Below, piece by piece: positions 54,258-63,028 of a stretch of DNA of 64,000 bases. Position 1 is the stretch's first letter; each line of letters starts with the position of its first letter. This stretch comes from Triglochin maritima. Taxonomy: Eukaryota > Streptophyta > Magnoliopsida > Alismatales > Juncaginaceae. The stretch covers positions 27,486,201 to 27,550,200 of the forward strand of contig OY821771.1 in the NCBI GenBank assembly GCA_963682175.1. The letters run 5' to 3'. Made by a program: the position numbers and the translations under genes. The notes under the pieces are model-generated. The model saw only the letters and a program-made list of their open reading frames with translations, had not been told where the DNA came from and did not search any database.

Positions 54258-56027
54258 CCACAAATCAAGGACAATAACCCCCTCTTACCCAAAATTCCCC
54301 AGACTCCAACCCTAGTGGCAAGAATAATGGAGAGCCTGATGGGTCAATCCTGGAACCAAAAGGCCTTTCACCTCTTGCCAAATCTATGGTAAGCCAGTGC
54401 ATGATGCATTACGTTGCTGGCATCATTTTAATCACTCATACCAGCCAAAAGAGCTTCCCCAAGCGTTGGCTGCCCTTAGAATCTCAGAGTCAGATGCTGA
54501 TTGGTACCCAGACTCTGGAGCTTCCACCCATGTGACAGGTAACCCAGGTATATTGACATATCTTGAACACTATAATGGTTGTGATAAAATCATGGTAGGA
54601 GGTGGCACTTTACTTGATGTTACACACACATGCATTGCAAAAATAAGTCACAATCAGGGTAAATTCACTTTAAAAGATGTCTTGTTAGCTCTAAAGATGA
54701 AAAAGAATTTGTTGGTTAGAAAATTCACCAAAGACCTTCCATACAATATTGAGTTCTCTGATGATATCTTCTTTGTTAAAAACAGACGAACATGCATAGT
54801 TGTAGCTACTGGAGACATAAAAAGTGATTATATTTGTTTTAAAGATAATAATCAAAAGTCTTTCTTCTCAAATAGACATATGACTGTAGATTCTCACATT
54901 TGGCATTGTAGGCTTGGTCACCCTAGCTCTAAAGTTGTGCAGCTGCTTCAAGATCAAGGATGCATCTCTGTGTCCAGTCAGACTTCTCATAATTCCCTTT
55001 GCAGCTACTGCCAATTAGGGAAATCTATCAAACCTCCATTTTTTGATTCTACTTCTCTTACTGAAAAACCATTTGAAAGATCTCGTGATGTTCATAATTT
55101 TCTTGGTATAGAGGTCTCCCGAGATTATACTAGACTTACACTCTCTCAACAAAGGTATGCTGCTTCCATTCTTTCCAAGGCAAACATGTTGTCTGCCAAA
55201 TATATAGACACTCCTTTACCTCTCAGATTTGATAAAATTAGAAAAAATGAACCTTTTGCTGATCCAACTTTGTTTCGACAACTTTTAGGATCATTACAAT
55301 ATCTTACACTAACAAGACCAGCCTTAACTTTTGTTGTCAATCATGTTTGTCAATACATGCATAATCCTTCAAATTATCATTTTAAACTTATCAAATGAAT
55401 CTTACGTTACCTGAATGGGTCAGTCACTCTTAGTATGCATATTAATGCTTCATCTACACTTGATCTCTATGCCTTTTCGGATAATGATTGGGCAGGATGT
55501 GAGGATTCCCGCCGATCCACAACTGGCTTTTGTGTCTTCCTCGGCTCCAATTGTCTCTCTTGGAAAATCAAAAACAACCCACTATCTCTCGTTCTAGTGC
55601 TGAAGTCGAATATCGCGCCATGGCGGTAGCTACTGCTGAGTTGACATGGATAACCATTTTACTTCAAGACTTGGGATTATCTCTAACCTCTTGTCCAACA
55701 TTATTCTGTGATAATGTAAGTGCACTTCATATGTCGATTAATCCTGTTTTTCGTGCCAGAACCAAGCATGTTGAGATTGATTACCATTTTGTCCGAGAAA
55801 ATGTGGCACTCGGTCTATTGCAGACAAAGTTTGTCCCTTCCAAGCTTCAACTGGCTGATATATTTACAAAAAGTGTGCCCAAAGTTCTGTTTCGGCAACT
55901 GCTAACCAAACTGGGTCTCTATTCGCGGCTCAGTTTGAAGGGGAGTGACAGGAACCAACACTTAGCCCATGATGAAACTGAACCCAATTTCACTAGTCAA
56001 GAGGGTTCATACACTGGATGTGATGCG
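54258..56027 (+). pseudogene. copia polyprotein remnant with a large in-frame internal deletion
   Basis: Zinc knuckle remnant CQIYGKPVHDALRCWHHF (second Cys changed to Tyr), then protease DSGASTHVTG (54511-54540), the gag-pre-integrase HIWHCRLGHPSSKVVQLL with CSYC, and the first residues of integrase to about 55085. At that point the frame jumps straight to FLGIEVSRDYTRLTLSQQRY near the end of RT, so the integrase core, the RT fingers and palm (with its catalytic Asp) are gone, yet the 333-residue frame 54397-55398 is open across the joint. RNase H follows in two other frames (YAFSDNDWAGCEDSRRSTTG, then SRSSAEVEYRAMA and FCDNVSALHMS), ending KGSDRNQ at the LTR. Confidence 0.92.
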
Positions 56028-57544
56028 TAATGAAGGTTCTTGGTATCAATCACTTGGTGCCGTTCCCGTACACATTAGCAACCCATTAGAGTTGAATCCA
56101 ACAAAGATGAATTGATTCTTAACCTAAGGCAACAACTAATCATTGGGCTCAATCAAGCTTATTGCTATCTTGTCTCTTGACCAGGTGTATAACAGTTATA
56201 TGTAGTATACTTGTATCAATGTCAGCATCCGACCCAATTAGTGTTGGATCGGTGTTTACCGATTACTCGATAAACTATGTATATATACCTATGTGCGCTG
56301 CACAAACAAATCAATCGAAATGAAAACCATAATCTCTTGTTTCCATCGCTTTCTTCTTCTTCTTACTAGTGCAGAATGCTCAATAGACGTCACCAAATAG
56401 ACGTCGGATATAAAAACATCTGACGTCTATTGGTATAGACGTCGGATGTTTGGACATCCGACGTCTATAGGTTTGTATAAACGTCGGTTGTTTAGTATAA
56501 CCGACGTCTATACCTCCTAAAAGAAGAAAATATTTTTTGTTTATTTTTTGGATTTATTTCGTATAAGAATTTATGTGGATTATTTTGTATCAGAAATAAC
56601 ACAATTTTTTGGGATTTATTTTGTGTAATAATTTATGGGGATTATTTTGTGTAATAATAGTTACATCATTATAACTATCACATGTGTGTTGTACACATGT
56701 GTGTGTATGGTGACATGTTTAGTCCCACATTGGAGAAAGTTTTTTATTGGTGGAGTTGAAGTACTCAACTACTCCTTTACTTCTAAATGGTAGTTTGGTA
56801 CCACATTACAAAATGCAAGTGAGATACATATATATATTTAATGGTCAAAAGATTGGCACTTGGGGCACTTGGCGCAACTTGGGCTTCAAATGGTTGCAAC
56901 GTCTTTTTTTTACTATTAACTCATGTATAGACGTCGGTTGTATATGGTAGCCGACGTCTATAGGGCGTATTTTTTATTAATTATTGTTATTTCAATGTAT
57001 AGACGTCGGATGTATAGCATGACCGACGTCTATAGGTCGTGCTGTATGAATAGACGTCGGTCAATATAAATATCCGACGTCTATTGGGTGTAATACTTTA
57101 GTCCCACATCGGAGAATTTATTTTTGTTAGTGTGGTTGATGTACTCCACCACTCCTTTACTGCTGAACGCGAACGACTTGGAGCACCTGGTTATGATGAG
57201 CTTGATATTCGTGGTTATTTGTCAAAAGATTGGCACTTGGGGCACTTGGGCAGCTTGGGCTGTGAGTGCAGAATGCCCGATATACGTTCCAATGTATTTT
57301 TTTGTTAATTAACATATAATAGACGTCGGTCGTATATAGCCGACGTTTATACACTGTATAGACGTCGGTCGTATATAGCCGACGTCTATACAATAAGGAA
57401 TAGACGACGGGAAAATAGACGTCGGGTACTTGGACCGTCTAAATTCGACGTCTATACCCCTGTATATCCGACGTATATGGACTTTTCTGCACTAGTGTCT
57501 TTTTCTTCTTCCGCTGCCCAATCCAGCCCATGGCTGGGTTTTTA
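55946..57544 (+). repeat. 3' LTR of the nested copia element, split by CACTA
   Basis: It starts TGACAGG right after the purine tract GAAGGGGAG and ends about 57544, where CA has become TA. Without the insertion (1137 bp) its length is about 462, against 459 for the 5' LTR. Confidence 0.85.
56364..57497 (+). mobile_element. non-autonomous CACTA element (1134 bp) in the copia LTR
   Basis: The right end inverted is CACTAGTGCAGAAAAGTCC; the left end is TACTAGTGCAGAATGC (first base mutated). A perfect TCT duplication lies at 56361-56363 and 57498-57500; the empty site is in the 5' LTR near 44660. It has dense TATAGACGTCGG / CCGACGTCTATA arrays at both ends, and an internal duplication in which TTTAGTCCCACATYGGAGAA is followed by GTACTCYACYACTCCTTTAC (56717 and 57097). 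No coding sequence. Confidence 0.93.
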
Positions 57545-58179
57545 TAAGTATTAGTTGGTATATATAGTTGTACGGATTATGCTTGTGCACGCAGTAACGA
57601 TGTCAACAGAAAAATTACAGTAGGCATTCTATTTGGTCTCTTCCATCTCATCGTTAGAGAATCAACTCATACAGAAGTTTGTAGTTTGGGGCTCGTTTCA
57701 TCAGTGTTCACAAATGAGAGGAGACGATCAGACATCCTCATACAAATCCACGGAGCATTTCGTAACTAAAATGGCAACAAGAACGAACGTGGCACGAAGT
57801 TGAAAAATTCTTGATATTTGCTTTCTGTGATCGCAAATCTACCAACACAATTGCCAGAAGTTGGTCATTTTAGAATACAATATATCATATTGTACATGTC
57901 ACAGAATGCTCGGTTTAATTTTGATTTTTTTAGTTAACTAATTAATACTTCAAATATCTAAATTTTCCATCAATAAAATCTTCTTTTAATCCTAACTTCA
58001 AAAAAGATGGATACAGAACAAATAATCATCAAAATCTTGAAGTAACATTATAACATCATTAAATATTATATATATAATTGAAACGCAAATATCACAAGCA
58101 ATTGAGAAACCCACGAACTCTTCTCTCTCAAGCTCAAACGCAACAACATTTACCTCTCTCTCTCTCTCTGTCTTTCTGT
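57545..58179. other. intergenic DNA between the copia nest and PSB27
   Basis: AT-rich. A CT-rich microsatellite (TCTCTCTCTCTCTCTG) at 58153-58168 lies just beyond the PSB27 stop codon and is probably in its 3' UTR. Nothing else recognised. Confidence 0.45.
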
Positions 58180-58698
58180 CTACCTCCCTCTGAGCAGCGC
58201 CTTCTCGGCTGTGTCGACCTCCTCTAGTATCCTCGCCTTCCGCTTCAACGGTATCGGCGTGGTGGGGCCAAAGCTAACATAATGGCCAGAAACAGCATTG
58301 AGAGCCGAGTAAACATCACGGAAGGAGGGGCGCCCAAGAAGAGACTTCTCGCGCCGGTACTTCGAAACCCAAGTGTTCGACATCTCCCGGAGATCAGCAA
58401 CTGCTTCGGCCACGGACGGGTCGGACCGGTCGAGGTTGATGGTCCACCGGACTTTGCCAATCACCTCGTTGGTTTCCTTCACATACTCTTCGTCGGAGGA
58501 GGCGCGGGCCTGGGTGGGGAGGAGGAGGAGGAGGCCTGCGGCCGCGAGGGTGACTTCGCGGCGGAGACGGAGTGGGGCGGAGGAGGTGGGTTGGGATGGA
58601 GTGGAGGTTGGGGTCGGGGTTTTGGCAGGAGTTGGGATGAGGGTTCTGGTAATGGCGGTGGTGGTGGTGGGAGTGAGGAGGGACGGGGAAGAAGACAT
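58180..58698 (-). CDS. PSB27: photosystem II assembly/repair protein Psb27, chloroplast precursor
   Basis: A 172-residue intact single-exon frame. Residues 1-45 are a Ser/Thr/Pro-rich chloroplast transit peptide. RR at 46-47 followed by VTLAAAGLLLLLPTQARA is a twin-arginine thylakoid signal with ARA cleavage after 66. The mature domain holds the family's conserved blocks: EEYVKETNEVIGKVR, RSDPSVAEAVADLRE, WVSKYRREKSLLGRPSFRDV, YSALNAVSGHYVSFGPTTPI and ARILEEVDTAEKALLRGR. Psb27 is a lumenal four-helix protein that binds CP43 during assembly and repair of photosystem II. The length fits plant PSB27-H1. The start is the only upstream Met in frame with a transit peptide. It is the best-preserved gene of the window. 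Confidence 0.96.
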   Translation of the reverse strand: MSSSPSLLTPTTTTAITRTLIPTPAKTPTPTSTPSQPTSSAPLRLRREVTLAAAGLLLLLPTQARASSDEEYVKETNEVIGKVRWTINLDRSDPSVAEAVADLREMSNTWVSKYRREKSLLGRPSFRDVYSALNAVSGHYVSFGPTTPIPLKRKARILEEVDTAEKALLRGR

Positions 58699-58782
58699 GG
58701 CTGTTCGGGATGTGTTGGATTGTATTGTGTTATTGTTTTTTGAGGGTTTGGAGGTGGTTGAGAAGGAGAGGTTGGTTGTGGA

Positions 58783-58797
58783 TTATCCAGAGTTATC
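58783..58797 (-). promoter_or_regulatory. two GGATAA (I-box core) motifs upstream of PSB27
   Basis: On the minus strand GGATAA occurs twice 10 bp apart, about 85-100 bp before the ATG. GATAA cores are common in promoters of light-regulated photosynthesis genes. Whether they are promoter or leader is unknown, because no TATA box is evident. Confidence 0.3.
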
Positions 58798-58853
58798 CGG
58801 AGAGGTGTTGAGGTGGAGGAGAGTGTGGTGATGGGGATCGCATGATCATCCAA

Positions 58854-59425
58854 CTAGATTCCTTTGGGAAGTCGGTTGAGTGTCGTTTGGACGCTTGGCG
58901 CCCACTGGAGGACACTTCTTTTTGAAGGGTTAAAAAATAACTTAAAATGCTTTTCTTTTTCATTTCATTTCATTTCAAAGGGGGTGATTGCTGGACACTT
59001 GCTAAGGAAAAGGTAAACTTCAATTCGTCAACTTGCAACCTTACGAAAAAATTACCAAACGCCAAACAAACATACCAGATATAAATGACCAAATCACTGG
59101 ATTTTTTTGAAAACATCTTATAATAAGTACCGATTAAAAAATTAGTTAGTGGGGTCAAGACTCCTTTTTGACCCTCAGATGGTCCGCCAATTGTGTGACG
59201 ACGTTAGTCAATCCAATTAAGAATCGGGTCCGCATAATCTAGTATAAAAAACAAAAGGAGAAAAAAAGGAAAACTCAATAAAGAATGGAGTCACTATTCG
59301 TCTTAAATCGTCCTAAAAATTATATTTTTGCCATTAACAAATCAATCAATACCCATTTCGTTCCGTGTCTTTAAACAAGTTGTTTGACTCAGTTTTACTC
59401 ACATTCCTAGTACCAACACACGAAA
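58854..59425. other. intergenic DNA between PSB27 and the MULE remnant
   Basis: No element end or coding domain recognised. It should contain the upstream part of the PSB27 promoter. Confidence 0.4.
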
Positions 59426-60410
59426 ATGTCTTGCGAAGTACCTGGATCCGGCGAGGTAATGAGGACAAATTTTTTTCCCGACTCGGGCGTCTGGATAAGA
59501 CGCCTACACGTTAGTGAATGTGTCTGGATACGACGCCTCCATCAATGTGGGGGCGTGTTAGCCAGACGCTTCCACCTTGGTGGAGGTGTTTTGGGCAGAC
59601 GTCTTTTTAATTTTTTTTATATTTTATGTTAATTTTTTCCAGGTTCCGTTGCAAGATTTTGGTAGTCATGGAGTAGATTACAGTGAGTTTTTTGATAGTA
59701 AAGAAATATTTACAACAATCGAGGAAGCTTGTAAATGGGTGAAACAAGTTGCAATAGGATCCGAATTTTTTTTTGTTATATCATCATACAAACCAAAAGC
59801 AGACAATCGGATGGATTGTTACCTGAGATGTGATCGAAAACGTGAAATGAGTTCTCGTGATACGAGTATTGCACTTCAAAAGAATACAAAAAGAAAATGT
59901 TGCGGTTGTCGTTTTTTGGTAAAAGCGGTGGAACGCCGGGATCGTGATGGATGAGTCGTTGTTTCTAGTAGCACCTATGGGCAGCACAACCACGCACTTG
60001 TAGTTTATTCAGAGGGTCACCGACAGGTCAGCGGACTTACTGCTGGGGCAAAGCAAATTGTTCGTGATATGACAGAGGCACAAGCAAGACCACGTAACAT
60101 TTTGTTGGCGGTAAAAGAAAAATTCTCGGACGATAATCTCAATCAAAGACACATTTATAACTTCAGAGATTACATGAGGAGGACGAAATCTGAAGACAGG
60201 AATCCCGCGCAGCAGTTTCTCAGTCAGACAGTGCAACATAACTATTTGCATTGGATTGTGGCAGATGAAGAAACTAATGTCCTCACTCACACATTTTTGG
60301 CACATCCGACTTCAGTTCAGTTGCGTACATACCCATTCGTAATCTGCATGGATTCGACGTATAAGGCGAACAAGTACAATATGCCTTTGTTTGAGATGGT
60401 TGGGGGTATT
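59426..60410 (+). pseudogene. FAR1-type MULE transposase, N-terminal part, cut by a gypsy LTR
   Basis: After an acceptor-like TTTTTTCCAG (59633-59642) the frame reads VPLQDFGSHGVDYSEFF, then the FAR1 DNA-binding region with YLRCDRKREM, KCCGCRFLVKAVERRDRDG, a TGA at 59952-59954 where Trp is expected, and VVVSSSTYGQHNHALVVY (C-C-H-H of a WRKY-GCM-like finger). The MULE transposase domain starts at TYPFVICMDSTYKANKYNMP (60328-60387) and ends at 60410 where an LTR begins. A possible first exon starts at ATG 59426 (MSCEVPGSGE before GTAATG). Such proteins are Mutator transposases or domesticated regulators; the nonsense codon and truncation make this a remnant. Confidence 0.85.
59484..59612 (+). 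repeat. imperfect hairpin repeats in the putative first intron of the MULE remnant
   Basis: GGCGTCTGGATAAGACGCC (59486-59504) is a perfect 7-bp-stem hairpin. Related copies follow: GTGTCTGGATACGACGCC at 59520, GGCGTGTTAGCCAGACGC at about 59552, and GTGTTTTGGGCAGACGTC at about 59586. Confidence 0.6.
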
Positions 60411-61672
60411 TGATTGACATCATTTCATGCTTACATTTGCATTTTATATCAATTATCTTTTACCTAAACAATGCTATGTGACGAGTTTTATGTTTGAATT
60501 TCAGAAATAAATTGGTTTGAAGAGATGAAGCACAAAAGGACCCAAAAACAGGGAAAAATGACTGAATTGTGATACATGAGGACTAAGATGCAAGGGAGAA
60601 GGACCTGAACGTAAGACCAAAGGACCAAATAGCAAAACAGAAAACTCCACACCATCTTGGGGAGTATTTTGGCAATTAGATTCGGGTCGGAGCTCCAATA
60701 AACAAAGTAGATGCATCAAAGACCGACAAATGAATCCAGAAAAGCCCAGAATGAATTTTAGCCGGATCCAGACTTTATGGACCGTCAATTGGCGGTCTGG
60801 ATCTCTCTGGATCCGCTCAAACTTCGGGGGCACATGTATTAGAGGGTGTTTATTCTATTTCTGGTATTTGTTTAGTCCCACATCGGGGAATTGTTCTGGA
60901 TTGCCTTTTTCTATGGCTATAAATAGAACTCTTCACCTTTCATTGTAATCACTTCACATTTGGAGTGACTATTCTTCCTACTAGAAGTGAGGCCTTGAAG
61001 CACACACTAAAGTAGGAGGATACTACTTGAATTGTGAGTCATTTTAATAAATGTTTCTTTATTATGTTGTTTGTTTCATGTTACTTGTTTTACTTTGTTT
61101 AATTTCATTTCATTAGTTTTAGTAACTTAGTTAATATGTTTTTCTTGCTTAGGTTAATAAGTAGTCTAATGTGTAGTGAGTACATCCATCCCCTCTAGGG
61201 GTGGAGTAGAAGTTCATACATGCAAATGAGAATGGAATGAATGCTTTATTTACAATGTGTTGATAAAACATGAATGTATGCTTACTTGTTTAGGATAGAA
61301 CTTATAACTTGATGAGTTTTGCCAAAATGATTAGACACCTCTGATGCTTGTTTTAGGTTCTGAAATAAACCAGCTTGTGTATGTAAATGTTAATCAACTA
61401 GGTTAGTGAATGGATTGATAGGTTTTGCCATAACATTTAGACACCTCCCATGCATGAAAACACAACCTTCATTTGTGCTTAAAGAATGTGTTCTTCACCA
61501 CCCCTTTGCATGTGTGCACTCACTCCAACCCTTAGGGGTTTTCCCTTTCTGAATTCCAGCACACTTAATTCGTTCTTAGTTAAGCTTTACTTCATCGTTT
61601 GTTGTTTGCTTATGCATGTGTTATTTTGTCGTGTAGTATAACGTATAGCTTTAGTATGCGTTATTTCAATCA
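60411..61672 (+). repeat. left LTR of the second gag-only element
   Basis: 1262 bp, about 120 bp shorter than the first copy's LTR, mostly through scattered deletions. It has a single GACCGTCAATTGGCGGTC palindrome at 60780. Confidence 0.85.
60874..60925 (+). promoter_or_regulatory. USE-like box plus TATA in the second gag-only element
   Basis: AGTCCCACATCG (60874-60885) matches the full plant USE RTCCCACATCG, and TATAAATA starts at 60918, a 32-bp gap. The right LTR of this copy lacks the box: sequence jumps from GGGCACACG to GATTACCTTTTTC near 62757. Confidence 0.7.
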
Positions 61673-62316
61673 CCTGGGAAAGTAGGTCTAAGGGGACTTT
61701 TGTGCCTGGTGCTTTCGAGTCTTCTGACTTGGGATGCGCCGACCGAACTCCCGTTACACGGGTGGTAGGGATTGTCCTATGTGGAGATTTGGGGAAATGT
61801 GTACGTGATAGTGTAAGTCCTCATGGGCAATGATGCACAAAACCTGACCCTGGGAGAATGAAGCTCCAACTAAGAAAAAGAAAAATAAAATAAGAAAAGA
61901 AACATTAATGGACTTTACACTTTGTATCACTTGAGGAGGTTGAGGTTGTCTGTGTCTTTCACTTAATTCCTTATTTAACTTGCACGAATGGTTCATTAGA
62001 TTAGGTGTGTGGACTGATTACCTATATAGAGTCGGCCCGTAGGATTACCGCGTCCAATGATCGACAAAATTTGTCCAACGAGTCGAGTGTCTAGATTGAA
62101 TAATGCATCTTGTTCGGATTTTGTGGATATATCCGCTGAAAACCCTCAGGAGACAACACTCCTCCTCCTTGGCAACAAGTAGGTTTAACGGCTTGTTGCA
62201 CGTGCTAAGTGCAACCGTGATTCCTACGAAAGTGAGTTAGGATTTTTTGTTTCTCGTTTGTTTTTCTTTTTCTTTGTTTTGCTCGGGACTAGCAAAAACT
62301 TAGGTGTGGGGGTATT
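61673..62316 (+). other. 3' internal remnant of the second gag-only element
   Basis: Non-coding, conserved with the first copy, including GACCGAACTCCCGTTACAC, GATTTGGGGAAATGTGTACG and the polypurine tract GGTGTGGGGGTATT. The LTR is joined directly to this segment, which marks an internal deletion of more than 3 kb. Confidence 0.75.
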
Positions 62317-63028
62317 TGATTGACATCATTTCATGCTCATATTTGTATCTTATATCCATTATCTTACACCTAAGCAATGCTACGTGATGAGTTTTATGTT
62401 TGAATTTCAGAAATAAAGAGGTTTGAAGAGAAGAGCCATAAAAGGACTCAAAAGCAGGAAAAAGACTTAATTGTGAGACCCGAGGACTAAGATGCAAGGG
62501 ATAACGACCTGAACGTAAGACCGAAGGACCTAAGAGCAAAAAAGAAAACTCCACACCATCATGGGGAGTATTTTGACAATTCGATTCGGGTCAGAGCTCC
62601 AATAAACAAAGTAAATGCATCCAAGACCAACCAATACATCAAGCAAAGCCCAACATGAAAACCAGACGGATCTGGATCTTATAGACCGCCAATTGGCGGT
62701 CTGGGACCGCTAATTGGCGGTCCAGATAGCTCTGGATCCGCTAAGATTTCGGGCACACGGATTACCTTTTTCTATGGCTATAAAGAACTCTCCTTCCTCT
62801 CATGTATCCCATCTCTCTCTTTGGTGGCCATCTTCCCTACTAAGAGTGAAGCCTTGAAGCAAAACTCTGGTGGAGGAAGGGCTACTTGTAATTGAGTGAG
62901 TTCATAATATATGTTTTCCTTTAATTGTGTTGTTTCTCACTTAGGTTAATTTCCTTTAATGTGCTTGCTTTGATGCTTGTTTTGTTTTATGTCATTTCAG
63001 CTTCTTTAATATTTCTTGCTTGATTAGT
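62317..63028 (+). repeat. right LTR of the second gag-only element, truncated
   Basis: It matches the left LTR up to CTTTAATATTTCTTGCTT and is then interrupted by the next element. It holds the perfect 18-bp palindrome GACCGCCAATTGGCGGTC (62684-62701) and a one-mismatch copy 21 bp later (62705-62722). A TATA-like TATAAAG remains near 62780 but the USE-like box is deleted. Confidence 0.85.

Larger units (their letters stand above)
44241..57544 (+). mobile_element. copia element carrying nested insertions
   Basis: The 5' LTR (44241-44699), primer site (44702) and gag start belong with the pol remnant at 54300-56030 and the 3' LTR starting at 55946. The two LTRs match closely from TGACAGGAACCAACAC through to TCCGCTGCCCAATCCAG. 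Between them lie a gag-only gypsy element (44897-53375) and a truncated CACTA piece; another CACTA lies in the 3' LTR. The flanks AATAT (44236-44240) and TAAGT (57545) do not match, so no target duplication could be confirmed. Confidence 0.85.
60411..63028 (+). mobile_element. second gag-only gypsy element, internally deleted and 3'-truncated
   Basis: The left LTR (60411-61672) starts TGATTGACATCATTTC and ends TTTCAATCA. It is followed directly by the 3' internal segment (61673-62316) found at about 49825-50514 in the first copy; primer site and gag are gone. The right LTR begins at 62317 after TTAGGTGTGGGGGTATT and breaks off at 63028 where another LTR starts. It is inserted in the MULE transposase frame. 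No target duplication can be tested. Confidence 0.87.

Noticed and set aside
58282..58831. Two long plus-strand frames opposite PSB27
   Set aside because: GC-rich antisense shadows of the PSB27 coding sequence and leader.
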